A stretch of DNA of 64,000 nucleotides, taken from the NCBI GenBank assembly GCA_016647705.1, contig CM028325.1, positions 25,709,474 to 25,773,473 on the forward strand. Direction: 5' to 3'. The notes below the pieces were generated by a model. It worked only from the letters and a program-made list of their open reading frames with translations. It did not search any database and was not told where the DNA came from. Both the position numbers and the translations under genes were made by a program. This document shows, in pieces, positions 9,386 through 19,314 of this stretch. The stretch's first letter is position 1, and each line of letters begins with the position of its first letter. Source of the DNA: Eucommia ulmoides. Its lineage: Eukaryota > Streptophyta > Magnoliopsida > Garryales > Eucommiaceae.

Positions 9386-11146
9386 AAAATCGATTATCGA
9401 ATAAATTACAATGGCGATGGCGACAAACAATGGCAAGGATGAGAAACACGACGGTGAAGAGGAGGAGGATGAACAAGGAGGAGGAGGACGACGATGAAGA
9501 ACAAAGAAACACCACAAAGAACAGCGATGAAACATAGAAGAAGAAAAGTAAAGAAAAAAAATGATAAGTAAAATAGAGGTTTACAAAAGTTGATGGCGAG
9601 ATCTCACTAGCAATTTTGAAAATCCCAAGTGTGTCTTTTTTTGGGGATGGGAATAGGTGGGATGAAAATAAACAAAACAAAAATTGTTTATCAACTTCTT
9701 AAGAAAAAGATAAATGGATTCTAGATTTTGGGATGGAATGAGAACAAAAATAGATTTTATCAAATGCATTCCCATACATCAATCCCAAAATCAGGGGAGG
9801 GGACGGGATGGGATGGGATCACTAACCAAACAGGGCCTAAGAGTTTGGTTTGAAGCGTTTCATGAAAGAATCGTAGAGACTATGCACAACTCATGGTGTG
9901 ATAAATGTTTTGTTGGGACCCTCACATGTTCTCGGATGATTTTGTTCCTCACATGTTCTTAACATATTCTCGGATGTTCTTGACACGATTTTGTACGATT
10001 TGGACATGGTTTGACGATTGTAACATAAATTTAACATTTGTTTAGTTGATTACTGGTTATATACATTATGTATATGTAATTTATGTATGAATACTCTATG
10101 AGTGCGCTATATACAAGTAAAATACATAAACTTATGACAAGATTGAAAGATCTTCAAGAAACATACCTAGTTTAGGGGAGTGGTCTGTCCCGAAACAAAT
10201 ACATTTTTCTCCTTCTTGATCTTCTCGATTTGTACTCGATTGGTTGCCTTCAACTTCTGCAGTTCTTGCTCCAAGAACCTCAAGAACTTGCTCAGGGGAA
10301 GAATTTCAGTAGAATATTAAGGTGTTATTGAAGAGAAAATGTTGGAAACCCTAGAACCCGAGAGCTTTGTTTAGGTTTAGAGAGAGAAAGTCTAGGTTTC
10401 AACTATTTAAACTGTGAAAATCAGCCCCTATATTTATAGGCCATAGGACTTGCACACTGGTCCATGCACATGCCTTACTAGGCTCTTTCTTAGGGCCTGT
10501 TAGGATTAGGGGTCATGTTCTTTTGTCCTGATCTTGAATTATTCTGAACGAATTTTGAAGATTGTATTGGATTTTCAAAGATTTGGTAATGATTACCAAA
10601 TCTTTGAAAAATTCTAGAAATTATTGGAAATTATTAGTAATTATTGGAAATCATTGCACAATTTTCAATGTGATTGGTCGAACAGGGGTGTATTAAAGGC
10701 ATGAAGTGACACTTCCAGTTCGGTTTGATGGATAAGTATCATTTAGTTTCACTATTTTGGTTTGATTGCCATTAATGTTTCCAAGTTCAATGCACCTGGT
10801 CTTGATAACTCATTGCATTTAATGTTTGATGATGGCCCTTGATGTGATGGGCTTGGAATTGGTTGGATTTGAATCGAATTGGATTAGTTTGCCTTGTAAC
10901 CGATAGTTACATTTCAAGGGTTTTGGTTAACCCTAAGATATTTTGAACTACATTATTTGAATCTACCCAACCCATGTCATACCAAGCATTAAATTCTTGA
11001 TGGGATGGGTATTTAATTCTCTTTAAATGCCTTGCTTAGGTGGTGAACTGGATTGGTTTATTTCGATAACGGGTAGTCAAATTTGAAGAATTTTGATTAA
11101 CCCTAACATATTTTGATCAAAATATATTTATTCCTTGAATGTGGCC
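9386..11146. other. Flanking DNA without a recognisable gene
   Basis: A short purine-rich frame starts at 9411 (MAMATNNGKDEK, acidic run, stop within 30 codons). AACCAAACAGGGCCTAA at 9824-9840 looks like one terminus of a plant MITE but I found no partner. At 10427-10440 CTATATTTATAGG could be a minus-strand TATA, followed on that strand by a CT-rich leader and a CTAGGGTTT box, suggesting an LTR fragment. Direct repeats of TAATTCTTGATGGGATGGG-like sequence near 10985-11030 resemble the other flank of gypsy 2 at 36300-36350. No coding gene is supported. Confidence 0.5.
10572..10610. repeat. Perfect 19-bp inverted repeat
   Basis: TTTTCAAAGATTTGGTAAT (10572-10590), one G, then its exact reverse complement (10592-10610). 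It could form a hairpin with a one-base loop. No adjacent TSD or coding part explains it. Confidence 0.95.
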
Positions 11147-11861
11147 TAATGTGGGTAAAAATAAACCAACCCCAAATCATTCCACCTAAGCGTGTCATGT
11201 AGACGAGCTTATGATGTGTCATCAACGGCCTGAAAAAAAGAATTCTTATTCAGCTCAGAATCTTTAGGGCGGTCGTTTTTCAAAACTTGGGCTCTCTGCA
11301 ATCAAAGAGGGACCAACCAATGAATCCCTAGTTAGTATACCTACCTCAACATCCGTGCTCTTGTTTGGGCCGGTTCATCCGCTATTTGGGCAGCACGACC
11401 CATGGACTTCTCTATCATGTTAAAAAGCCAAAGACTATAGCTCTAATCCCTTCACACGCCTTTTTTTTCCACCATGCACATGTTAAGGTCAATAACTAAG
11501 TTTAAGGTCCCTTTTCTCCAAAACGCTAATAATATTTTTCCCTATAAAAGAAAAGGTGAATAGTGTTACGAAGGTAATCACTTTAAGAATATTGAAAGCA
11601 TTCCTAAATTTCTCCTCCCGAGCTCTTGCTCTTATGCCAGAGGGGATTCGCTGGGTACAACCTCGATGGGTCCTTGTGCAGGTACACATCTGGAGCTTAG
11701 GCCCGACAACGCTTAGGTCAGCTCAGTCAGTTTGTAAGCTCTAGGACGAAAGACATACAAGATCTTTCTCCATGAATGACCACCTCCATATCATGGATAA
11801 CTTTCCATGTGAATTTTGGTTAGATCATATTGTGGGTGCAAACCATTTTTCAATATCAACT
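11147..11861 (+). mobile_element. 5' LTR of gypsy 2
   Basis: It is 715 bp, starts TAATGTGGGTAAAAATAAAC (the other LTR has the expected TG) and ends ATATCAACT before the primer site. It aligns along its length with 32529-36285 once the solo LTR there is removed. TATAAAAG at 11543-11550 marks the promoter. Confidence 0.88.
11543..11550 (+). promoter_or_regulatory. TATA box of gypsy 2 5' LTR
   Basis: TATAAAAG in the context TTTCCCTATAAAAGAAAAGG; the 3' LTR has the same box at 35967-35974 in a matching context. Confidence 0.65.
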
Positions 11862-11862
11862 G

Positions 11863-11880
11863 TTTGGCACCGTCTATAGG
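11863..11880 (+). other. Primer-binding site of gypsy 2
   Basis: TTTGGCACCGTCTATAGG, differing in a few bases from the gypsy 1 site (TTTGGCGCCGTCTGTGAG); the changes look like later C/T or G/A decay. Confidence 0.8.
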
Positions 11881-11933
11881 AAAGTGTAAAAAGCCTTCCC
11901 CTTGTCATCAACTCCCTATTTGGATAAATCTTG

Positions 11934-13640
11934 ATGATCACAAGGTCTAGCCAGATCATGCAGTGAAGAGATCAGAACACCGCGGTAGTAGCAACCCAAA
12001 CCAATAAATATCAAGGATCCCTAGGCCAGATGCTAGGATTTTAGCCCCCATTCTGGTTAAAGAAGAAAACTTACCTCCTGTGAGCCAAATGCACCTATCA
12101 ACTCCGCCCTTAGGCGTCGTGGTAGGCCAGATGTCTGAGGTCGTTGAAGCATCAAGAATCGATAACTTAGAATGCCGCCTTGGCAAATTCGAAAGCTATT
12201 TCCAGGTTTTTTTTCTCGTCTACCGCCGACCCCAGTACAGGAGGGATCAGTTCTCCAGATCACAAGGAGAGGAGAGCAACCCCATGAGTCGAGAGATCAC
12301 GTGATCTACTCCCATGGGTATATGTCCTAGGCCCGACCTCAGCCTTGTAAGTGAGAAGTAAGGGAGTCGTATTTGGCCCTCCTACTATCTCAAGATCATT
12401 GTCTCAACCCTCAAAAGACCACCCAGCTGAGGACAAAAAAAAATTCGTACCAGGTAGAAGGCCCAACCACTTTACCCAGTTTGAGTACCAGGATATCGTG
12501 TTCGCGAGGTTGATTCTCATTCCCCACCAGCCCAGAGGTAGGGGGTCCGAGCAGCTCTTAGCCAGCTTGTGGCACCACCTAGAGGTAAAGCTGTTGTGGA
12601 ACGCCACCTTGCCAAGGTGGAAGTCGCTCTCCACCAACTATAGGGCTCAAGGGGGACAACTCGGCTACCTGGTGAGGTGAGGTCATATTTCACAAGTGCT
12701 ATCATGGATGAGATGGTTCCTTACAGATTTCAACACCCAGTATGATGGGATTACTAACCTAGTGGACTACCACTCAATCTTTATATCTTATATGGATATG
12801 CACACAGTTTCGGTGGTAGTGCAATATATATCTTTCCCCCTTACCCTTACCAGAACAGTCCGATCATGGTTCCAAGATCTAACTCTAGCCTCGATCTCTA
12901 CTTTCTCCCAGTTCGAGTAGCTCTTCTTAGCTTGGTTCAGCTACTCCCGATGAAGGCCAAAGACCATGACTCATACCCTGGGGCTCCAATAGAAGGTCGG
13001 TGAGAGTCTAGGAGATTACATGGATTGATTTTACAGGGATATAATCGCATGTGAAGACCTCTCAGATGCAGTGGCATTGAATGCATTCATTGATGGGTTG
13101 AAGCATCGAAGGTTGTCCTATAATCTCTGCTCGCGCCCCATACCGAACTTGCGTGCTGCATTGGATCGGGGCACTAATTTCTATGAGGTTGATATGAGAG
13201 ACATCATGAAGAGAAACTGAGAAGAAATCTAGAAGAAGAAAGGTCGAGCTGAGGAAAGATCGAGCCTATCTCAGGGTTCGCAAAGGCTAAAAGGGGGGTT
13301 AAAACCTTTGCCTGGGGATCGAAGACCTCCTCCACCCCCAAGGCATTGACAACAAGGGTTTACCCCCTAATGACTTTAGTCACAACAATTTTTGCCTAAA
13401 ACTCTAGGAAAATGATCTTTTCACCAACCCATCCTATTTGAGGAAAGCTTATGGGCAAGTTTGTCAACAAATATTGCGAGTTTCACTGAGACAGGGGTCA
13501 CTCTACCAAGGATTGCTTCCAACTCAAGGAGGAGATAGAAACACTCATAAGAAATGGCTACCTTGGAAGCTATGTTTGTAGGGAGAATAGAGAGCCCAAG
13601 TTTGAGAAAAATGATAGCCGAGAAGAACACAGAGGTTGAC
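11934..13640 (+). pseudogene. gag of gypsy 2
   Basis: It opens MITRSSQIMQ, then a stop, matching the gypsy 1 gag start. The capsid-like core (12700-12920) includes YDGITNLVDYHSIF, SWFQDLTLASISTFSQFE, and continues after a stop with ESLGDYMD, VALNAFIDGLKHRRLSYNLC (13070-13130). The Cys/His segment near 13470-13550 reads YCEFH, a stop, [20 protein letters not shown], keeping the C..H..GH..C pattern of Tat gag. Stops and frame changes throughout mean no particle protein can be made. Confidence 0.78.
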
Positions 13641-13816
13641 GAAAATGGGAAAACTGTAGTCGACCTTCACCCCGTGAGAATGAGATCGGTGGTAATGATG
13701 ACGAGCGAGTGGACGATGAAATCAATGTCATCCACAGTGGGCTTAGCCTTGAGAGGGAGATATACTCTTCTCGATAGAGGTATGAACATAAAGTTAAGAA
13801 GAAGCTTGATCAAAAA

Positions 13817-14412
13817 GTGTATGAGGTCAGCACGGTTGATGCCGCCTCGCACAACGTTATCTCCTTTAGCGAGGAGGATCTCCGCGGGGTCCACACGCCT
13901 TATGAAGATGCTCTAGTTATATCCTCTCTGATCAATCGCAATAAAATAGGGTGTATCTTGATCAACGAAGGTAGTTTAACTAACATCATTTTCAAGTGAG
14001 CCTTTGATAAGATGAAAGTACAATCAGGCTCCATTCAACCCATAAAATCTCTCCTTGTTGTTTTAGGGGAAGACGTCGTCAGCTCATTCGGATGGATTTC
14101 CCTGCCCATCACGGTAGGGTCTAAGCCCAGATCGGTTATGGGATGTACTAAATTTCTCATCGTGGACAGGCCTTCTCCTAATAACGCCATTATTGGTTAC
14201 CCAATTATTTTTGCTCTAAAGGCCATCTGTTTCCTGTACCACCAAATAATGAAATTTCCTGCTAATCATGGGGTGGGAGAAGTATGGAAAGATCAAGAGT
14301 TATCCAGAGAATGTGCCAGGAAGGCATTAGAAAAAAAGAAAAGAAATAGCAATTATAGACCGGGAATGAGCTCAGCGAAATTCAGCTCGGATGTCCTGAG
14401 CTCATGGCCCTG
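13817..14412 (+). pseudogene. Protease of gypsy 2, active site lost, cut by element A
   Basis: Reads ISFSEEDLRGVHTPYEDALV then ILINEGSLTNIIF, where Asp-Thr-Gly has become Asn-Glu-Gly. After a stop the frame continues (14012-14410) with FGWISLPITVG, TKFLIVDRPSPNNAIIGYPI and KFPANHGVGEV, the standard Tat protease tail. Element A begins at 14413. The host sequence between this tail and RT (about 300-350 bp by comparison with gypsy 1) is missing on the other side of A. Confidence 0.8.
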
Positions 14413-15777
14413 TGATAGGGGTAATTTGTCTATATATTCCTAAGTCGGTTTTGGTAGTTTTTGAGTATTTTTATTGTGTTTTATTATGTTTTAATACGTT
14501 TCTATGTGTTTTTGAATAAATCAGGTGTTTGGGGGGTGAAAATGAGCTAAAACAATTGAAAATCAAGCTAATCGAAGTAAGTCGGTGGAAGAACGTTTGG
14601 AAAATGAGCAAAAAGGCATTATTTAGAAGCCTGCATCCACCGCCGCAGCGGTGAAAGTTCAGAGAGTTTGCCTAGTATTCCACCACCATAGTGATAAGCC
14701 ACTGCCACAACGGTGACCCTACCGATATACCAATTACCGCAGCAGTGAACTCCACCGCAGCAGCGGTGAGCCCCTGCAGCTGTAAAGTAGATTTTTAGAT
14801 ATTTTGTTCCCTTTATCTTCCTCCCTCCTCTCCATTTTGGCCATTAGAGCTTCCAGACACTTAGAATAGATTAGAGAAAGTTTTAGGGAGTGCTCAACCA
14901 AATTCGAAGGAGAAGAACACAAAGCGAAAAAGGAGAAACGATCTCAGAGTGGTTTTAGCGGATCTTCGGAATACGGCTAAGTTCCTTCGTTTCTTTCTTT
15001 AATTTCTTAACTTTGATAGTTGATTTGAGTATGTTTAGCTCGTTTATCATCGTAATACGGTTATGTCCATGAGATAAACTTGGATTATCTAGGCAATTAA
15101 TATAGTTTATGAAAATGTCGTTTGTTTGAGTTGTGTTTCTTTGACGATTGCTCTTCACTAATTCGATTGTGTTTACCAGTTTGTCAAGTTTATATGCTTG
15201 TTTAGATATATTGAAAAATCGGGGTTTGCTAATCAGGAGAGGTAACCCCGAATTCGGACTAGGGTAAACACAATACAACGATCTAATAACCTGGGAGAGA
15301 GTTAAAAAGTATGCAATCAATAACGTTGGGGTAAGACTCATGTGACTATGTGTTCTAAAAAATGCTAGAGGGGGACTTCGGCGTTAACGCGAAGTTACAT
15401 ATTCATTCACTTGTCACTCGGGAAAGAGAGTGAAGGAGTTTATGATACAGAGATTGTCGGATAAGTTGAATACCGTTATTGATAACTAAACGAAAACAAA
15501 TACGTTTTTGTAAACAAAGTTAATCCCTAGATAATCTATTCCCCTAAACGTCTCAATATAGTATTATTGTATAATTAGATAGATTAGTATTTTAGTTTAG
15601 TATTAATTAATTATAAACCATTTTTATCACCTAAATAAAGTTAGGTTATGATAATTACAGTACTCGATAATAATATCAACCAATCCCTGTGGATACGACA
15701 ACCCTTACTCTTCTTACTCTACTAAAACTTGACCCATACACTTGCGGTGAAAGTAGCGACGTATCTACGCGCTACTA
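14413..15777 (+). mobile_element. 5' LTR of element A
   Basis: About 1365 bp, from TGATAGGGG to the bases before AGTTTTTAGCGCCG. It shares with element B the tail blocks CTTCGGCGTTAACGC-type sequence, GTAATCCCTAG-like sequence and AATCCCTGTGGATACGACAA near 15690. It carries a hairpin array (14634-14782) that its own 3' LTR lacks. Confidence 0.82.
14634..14782. repeat. Array of short GC-rich hairpins in the element A U3
   Basis: Repeated imperfect inverted units of the type CCACCGCCGCAGCGGTG, CCACTGCCACAACGGTG and CCACCGCAGCAGCGGTGAG, in which CACCGC pairs with GCGGTG. At least five units occur. The equivalent place in the element B LTR holds a different array built on CGCCTAGGCG. Confidence 0.8.
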
Positions 15778-15783
15778 AGTTTT

Positions 15784-15801
15784 TAGCGCCGTTGCCAGGG
15801 A
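15784..15801 (+). other. Primer-binding site of element A
   Basis: TAGCGCCGTTGCCAGGGA, close to the tRNA-Asp 3'-end complement TGGCGCCGTTGCCGGGGA used by Athila-like plant elements. Confidence 0.75.
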
Positions 15802-15925
15802 TTGTGTTTTAAATTATTGTTTATATTCTGAGTAAATAACTTGATTTTAATTTAGGCATTTATTTTGTTTATAACGTTTCTTTGTAGTTTTATTTTTTTT
15901 AGTTTTTCTCACAGGGTACTTGAAG

Positions 15926-16195
15926 ATGTTAGATCAACATGTATTGATGCATTTTTTTCAACAAGATTTGGAGTCATTTTATTTTGCATGGGATCATTAC
16001 AAGGAGTTGTTACTCTGGTTCCCAAATCATGGTTTCCCAAGGGAGTGTTAACTACTGAATTTTCTCGACGGGTTACAAGCCTCAACTAGAACGTGAGTGG
16101 AAGGAGGAAATGGTACCTCCTCTTTCTACGACCTAACTGCGGACGAAGCCATTTGGTTGTTGGAGGAATTGGCGAACTTCGATTATCAAAGTTGA
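15926..16195 (+). pseudogene. gag N-terminal part of element A (two in-frame stops)
   Basis: Ninety codons read MLDQHVLMHFFQQDLESFYF, then AWDHYKELLLWFPNHGFPREC, a stop, LLNFLDGLQASTRT, a second stop, then ADEAIWLLEELANFDYQS and a final stop. The pattern of W..Y..LL...P.HG.P, F..GL...TR and A..LLEELA is the conserved core of gypsy gag in Athila/Tat-type plant elements. It would bind element RNA in particles. Both stops can come from single changes, so the gene decayed recently. Element B keeps the first 25 codons of the same gene (23987-24064). Confidence 0.78.
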
Positions 16196-16219
16196 AATTA
16201 TTAACCAAGTCACCAAAGT

Positions 16220-16783
16220 TTGGGAGATTTTTCCAACACTACGACGCCACAGATTGATACTTCGATTCAAGATGTGGAGTCTTCCCCCACCTTGAAGGAA
16301 ATGCTTATTACCATTATGGGGGAAACTCAAATATTCTTAAGGGAAACACATGATCGGCTCAACGAGCACAAGGATTGTCTTGATTATATTAAGACAGTTT
16401 ACGTCGACATTGATACGACCGTAACGTCTCTTCAGACACAAATCGATCAGCTTATCTACTTTGTTGAGGCCGAGTCAGACGCGGTGGACCTGAGAGGTGA
16501 TCAAATAACATCCGAATGTGAAAGCCACCGTGAGGAACCGGAAGCAAGCGGAAGGTACTTGGGTGAGATCGAAGACGATCATGAAGATGCTACAACCCAA
16601 GTGTGGATTGGCAATGGAGATTCACATATTAATCGTAGTAAGTTTTCACTGTTTGAATTCCAGTTGGTAATGCCACCCTCGAGCCATGGTGATTACATCT
16701 ACGAGGATTTGATGTGGCTCACCTATCCTACCCCGTTTCTAACTCGTACATTCATGCCAACCAAGAACATAAATCGTAGTTGA
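16220..16783 (+). CDS. Open gag-derived ORF of element A, 187 residues
   Basis: An uninterrupted frame that opens just after the broken gag core. Residues 20-75 look like a coiled coil (TLKEMLITIMGETQIFLRET ... SLQTQIDQL), similar in position and style to the helical segment after the core in Athila/Tat gag (LE.QI.QL). The rest is acidic, with a Glu/Asp-rich section at residues 85-130, and no zinc knuckle. Whether it is expressed is unknown. It is most simply the downstream part of the same ancestral gag, left open by chance or by selection on the RNA. Confidence 0.5.
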   Translation: MGDFSNTTTPQIDTSIQDVESSPTLKEMLITIMGETQIFLRETHDRLNEHKDCLDYIKTVYVDIDTTVTSLQTQIDQLIYFVEAESDAVDLRGDQITSECESHREEPEASGRYLGEIEDDHEDATTQVWIGNGDSHINRSKFSLFEFQLVMPPSSHGDYIYEDLMWLTYPTPFLTRTFMPTKNINRS

Positions 16784-16946
16784 GTCAAGTTGAAAGATCG
16801 AGCCAATAAGAGCCAAATATCTCCAGTCTTGAGGGCGTATTGAATCAAGACCCGTACGTGTTGTTGTTTGACACATACTACGGGCAAAAATCGCTCTTTA
16901 ACGAGCCCTTCGTCGTGTCAAGATGACGATCTTAAATCAAGTGCTT

Positions 16947-16964
16947 CTTGGGAGGCAACCCAAG
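16947..16964. repeat. Conserved hairpin CTTGGG-AGGCAA-CCCAAG in element A
   Basis: A 6-bp perfect stem with loop AGGCAA lies just after the gag region. Element B has it at 24170-24187 with one stem base changed. The GGGAGGCAACCCAA motif is familiar to me from other plant gypsy-type elements at this position. Confidence 0.75.
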
Positions 16965-16969
16965 GTTAA

Positions 16970-18528
16970 AAAATAAGTTAGGTCTATCTCCACCGACTTG
17001 ATTCAGATGAAAGATTCTCTCACCTCCCAGGTACATGTTCTAAACCCCGTCTTCATTATAATGCTTTATGCTGTCATTGGGATCGCTGATGGTTGTTGTG
17101 GACATTTCCCGTTTTAAGTTGGGGGTGATGTGTAGTATGTTTATTATGTATTATTGTTGTTAGTTATGTTTTATTATATTTTGTGTATGCATGTTTGTTT
17201 AGGATTAGTTTGTTTGAGTTAGTTGTTGTTTTGTGCTGAGTTTTGTACTTCATCTGGGTTATTACTCAATGATGAGTCTGTCCCCTGATTGTTTATTGAG
17301 GACGAGCGTAAATCTCATTCATGTGTGTTCTGTGTGCTTGACGTATCGTTTTAGTAAAAGTTATTGTAGATCCTACTTGCACGAGTATGTAAACTCAATG
17401 TATAACTATCCAATTGATTTGAAAATGATTATCCATCAGCCAAATTCATGACAATAGAGATTCTAGAACTTGATTTGGGGGAAATTCAAGGCGAAATCCT
17501 AGGTGAGGTAGTTGGAGAGATATGATTTTTGTATTCATTTGATCGCTTGAGCCTTTGAAGCTTACTTTGTTATATGTTTATCCCTCGTTACCCTGTCGAA
17601 GTCAGAAAATTGTTTCAATTATGAACACTTAACTAATACCATGGCCAATTGAATTCTTTCCAAACCTATATCGTTGCACTGAAGGCACAAATTTGAGTGA
17701 ATAAAGTAGTATTCATGTATGCTACTTGATGTGAGCAGTTGGGTTTAGGGCGAACTTTTAAATTGGTTCGGTATTCGAGTACGCACTTATATTTTTTCTT
17801 TTGTTTTAACTACATTCGTGAAATTGTAATAATCGAATAAGTTTCGGGGTGTGGTTCATTGAAAATAAAAGAAGAGAAAAACATGTATATAAGGTTTTAT
17901 TTTCCGTTTCTTTTGACAAGTGAGTACGAAGTTCGTAAATCGTAAATATATGTTCAGGGTTGTTTCAAATTTATCTATGGGGGTTCGAGTGTGAGAGTGT
18001 TAAGCATGTGCCTCTGGTATCATCAAGTTAACGACATTAATCTATTTTCTATTTCCGATATACCCTTGACCATTTTCCAAAATCGAACCAAGCCCTACTG
18101 ATCTTTCGAATTGCTTAGCTTACATTAGTAGAGAATAGAACCTAGTCAGGCTTATGGATTCCCTATACATTTTTGGTTTTAGTTATGAGCTTTATTGATG
18201 GATAATCCAATCTGATCGACGGATAGTTGTATAATTAACTTTTATCACACACACGTTGATAGGATCTAGAATGACGCTTACTATCATTGAATGTTGAAAT
18301 TCTAGAACACTACATGGTGTATTTTATTCTTGAACTTGATAGGATTGGGGGCCGATGAGGGAAAAATCATTTAGCCGGTAGATAATATTCAAAACTTGCA
18401 CATTATTGTTTTTAGTGTGTGTTTTTTTTTTTTTTTTAGTTTTTAATTTCGTAATTAGTTGTTGTATTTTCTTGTATTGTGTGGGTGTTTTGCTTGAGGA
18501 CTAGCAAAATTCTAAGTTTGGGGGTATT
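16970..18528 (+). other. 3' noncoding part of element A
   Basis: No sustained ORF with recognisable similarity. Colinear with 24190-25748 of element B, sharing CATCTGGG..TTACTC.ATGATGA, TTTATCCCTCGTTACCCTGTCGAAG, TAGGGCGAACTT and the polypurine end AAGTTTGGGGGTATT directly before the 3' LTR. Retention in two copies suggests cis functions in replication or packaging, which is inference. A T16-18 tract lies near 18420. Confidence 0.7.
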
Positions 18529-19307
18529 TGATTGAGGTAATTTGTCTATATATTCCCAAGCTGATTTTAGTAGTTTTCAAGTATTTTTATTTTGTTTTAA
18601 TATATTTCTATGTGTTTTTGTATAAATAAGGTATTTGGGGCAAAAATGAGCTAAAACAATTGAAAATCAAGCTAATCGGAGAGAGTTTTGGGGAGTGCTT
18701 AACCAAATCCGAAGGAGAAAAACACAAAGCGAAGAAAAAGAAATGATCTCGAAGCGGTTTTAGCGACTGATCTTCGAAATACGACTAAGTTCCTTCGTTT
18801 CTTTCTTTATTTTCTTAACTTTGGTAGTTGGTTCGAGCATGTTTAGCTCATTTATCATTGTATATACGGTTATGGCCATGAGCTAAACTTGGATGATATA
18901 TGAGATTAATATAGTTTATGAAAATGTCGTTTGTTTGAGTTGAGTTTCTTTAACGGTTGTTTTTCAATATTTCGATTGTATTTATCGGTTTGTCATGTTT
19001 ATATGCTTGTTTAGATATATTGAGAAATCGGGATTTGATACTCGGGAGAGGTAACCCCAAATTCGGACTAGGGTTAAACACAACGCGACGATCTAATAAC
19101 TTGGGAGCGAGTTAAAAAGTGTGCAATCAATGACGTTGGGGCAAGACTCCTATGACTATGTGTTCTAAAAAATGCTAGAGGGGTACTTCGGCGTTAACGC
19201 AAAGTCACATATTCATTCACTTGTTACTCGAGAGATAGAGTGACTAAGTTTATGAAACAAAGATTGTCGGATAGGTTGAATACCGTTATTGATAAGTAAA
19301 CGAAATG
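18529..19307 (+). mobile_element. 3' LTR of element A, internally deleted and truncated
   Basis: Starts TGATTGAGGTAATTTGTC after the polypurine tract. Near 18678 it jumps from AAGCTAATCG to GAGAGAGTTTTGGGGAG, skipping sequence equal to 14577-14875 (hairpin array and promoter region) of the 5' LTR. It ends in TAAACGAAA at about 19307, lacking the last ~280 bp. Confidence 0.8.
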
Positions 19308-19314
19308 AGCTCAC

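Larger units (their letters stand above)
14413..19307 (+). mobile_element. Element A: non-autonomous gag-bearing LTR retrotransposon, 3' end deleted
   Basis: The LTRs start TGATAGGGGTAATTTGTCTA (14413) and TGATTGAGGTAATTTGTCTA (18529). A tRNA-Asp-type primer site follows the 5' LTR, a gag-like region follows that, and no protease, RT or integrase is present. This fits the TR-GAG type: gag only, dependent on a partner. The 3' LTR stops at about 19307 in sequence equal to 15495 of the 5' LTR, and gypsy 2 RT begins at once. A deletion therefore removed the LTR end plus adjacent host DNA, so no target duplication remains. Confidence 0.82.

Noticed and set aside
9411..9497. Short frame MAMATNNGKDEK with an acidic run
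   Set aside because: It stops within 30 codons and no exon continuation or splice site is convincing.
9714..9962. 82-residue plus-strand frame
   Set aside because: It spans a GGGATGGGAT repeat and MITE-like end; no family resemblance.
16220..16783. A host gene
   Set aside because: It lies between gag core and 3' noncoding region of element A, in the same strand and spacing as gag of related elements.
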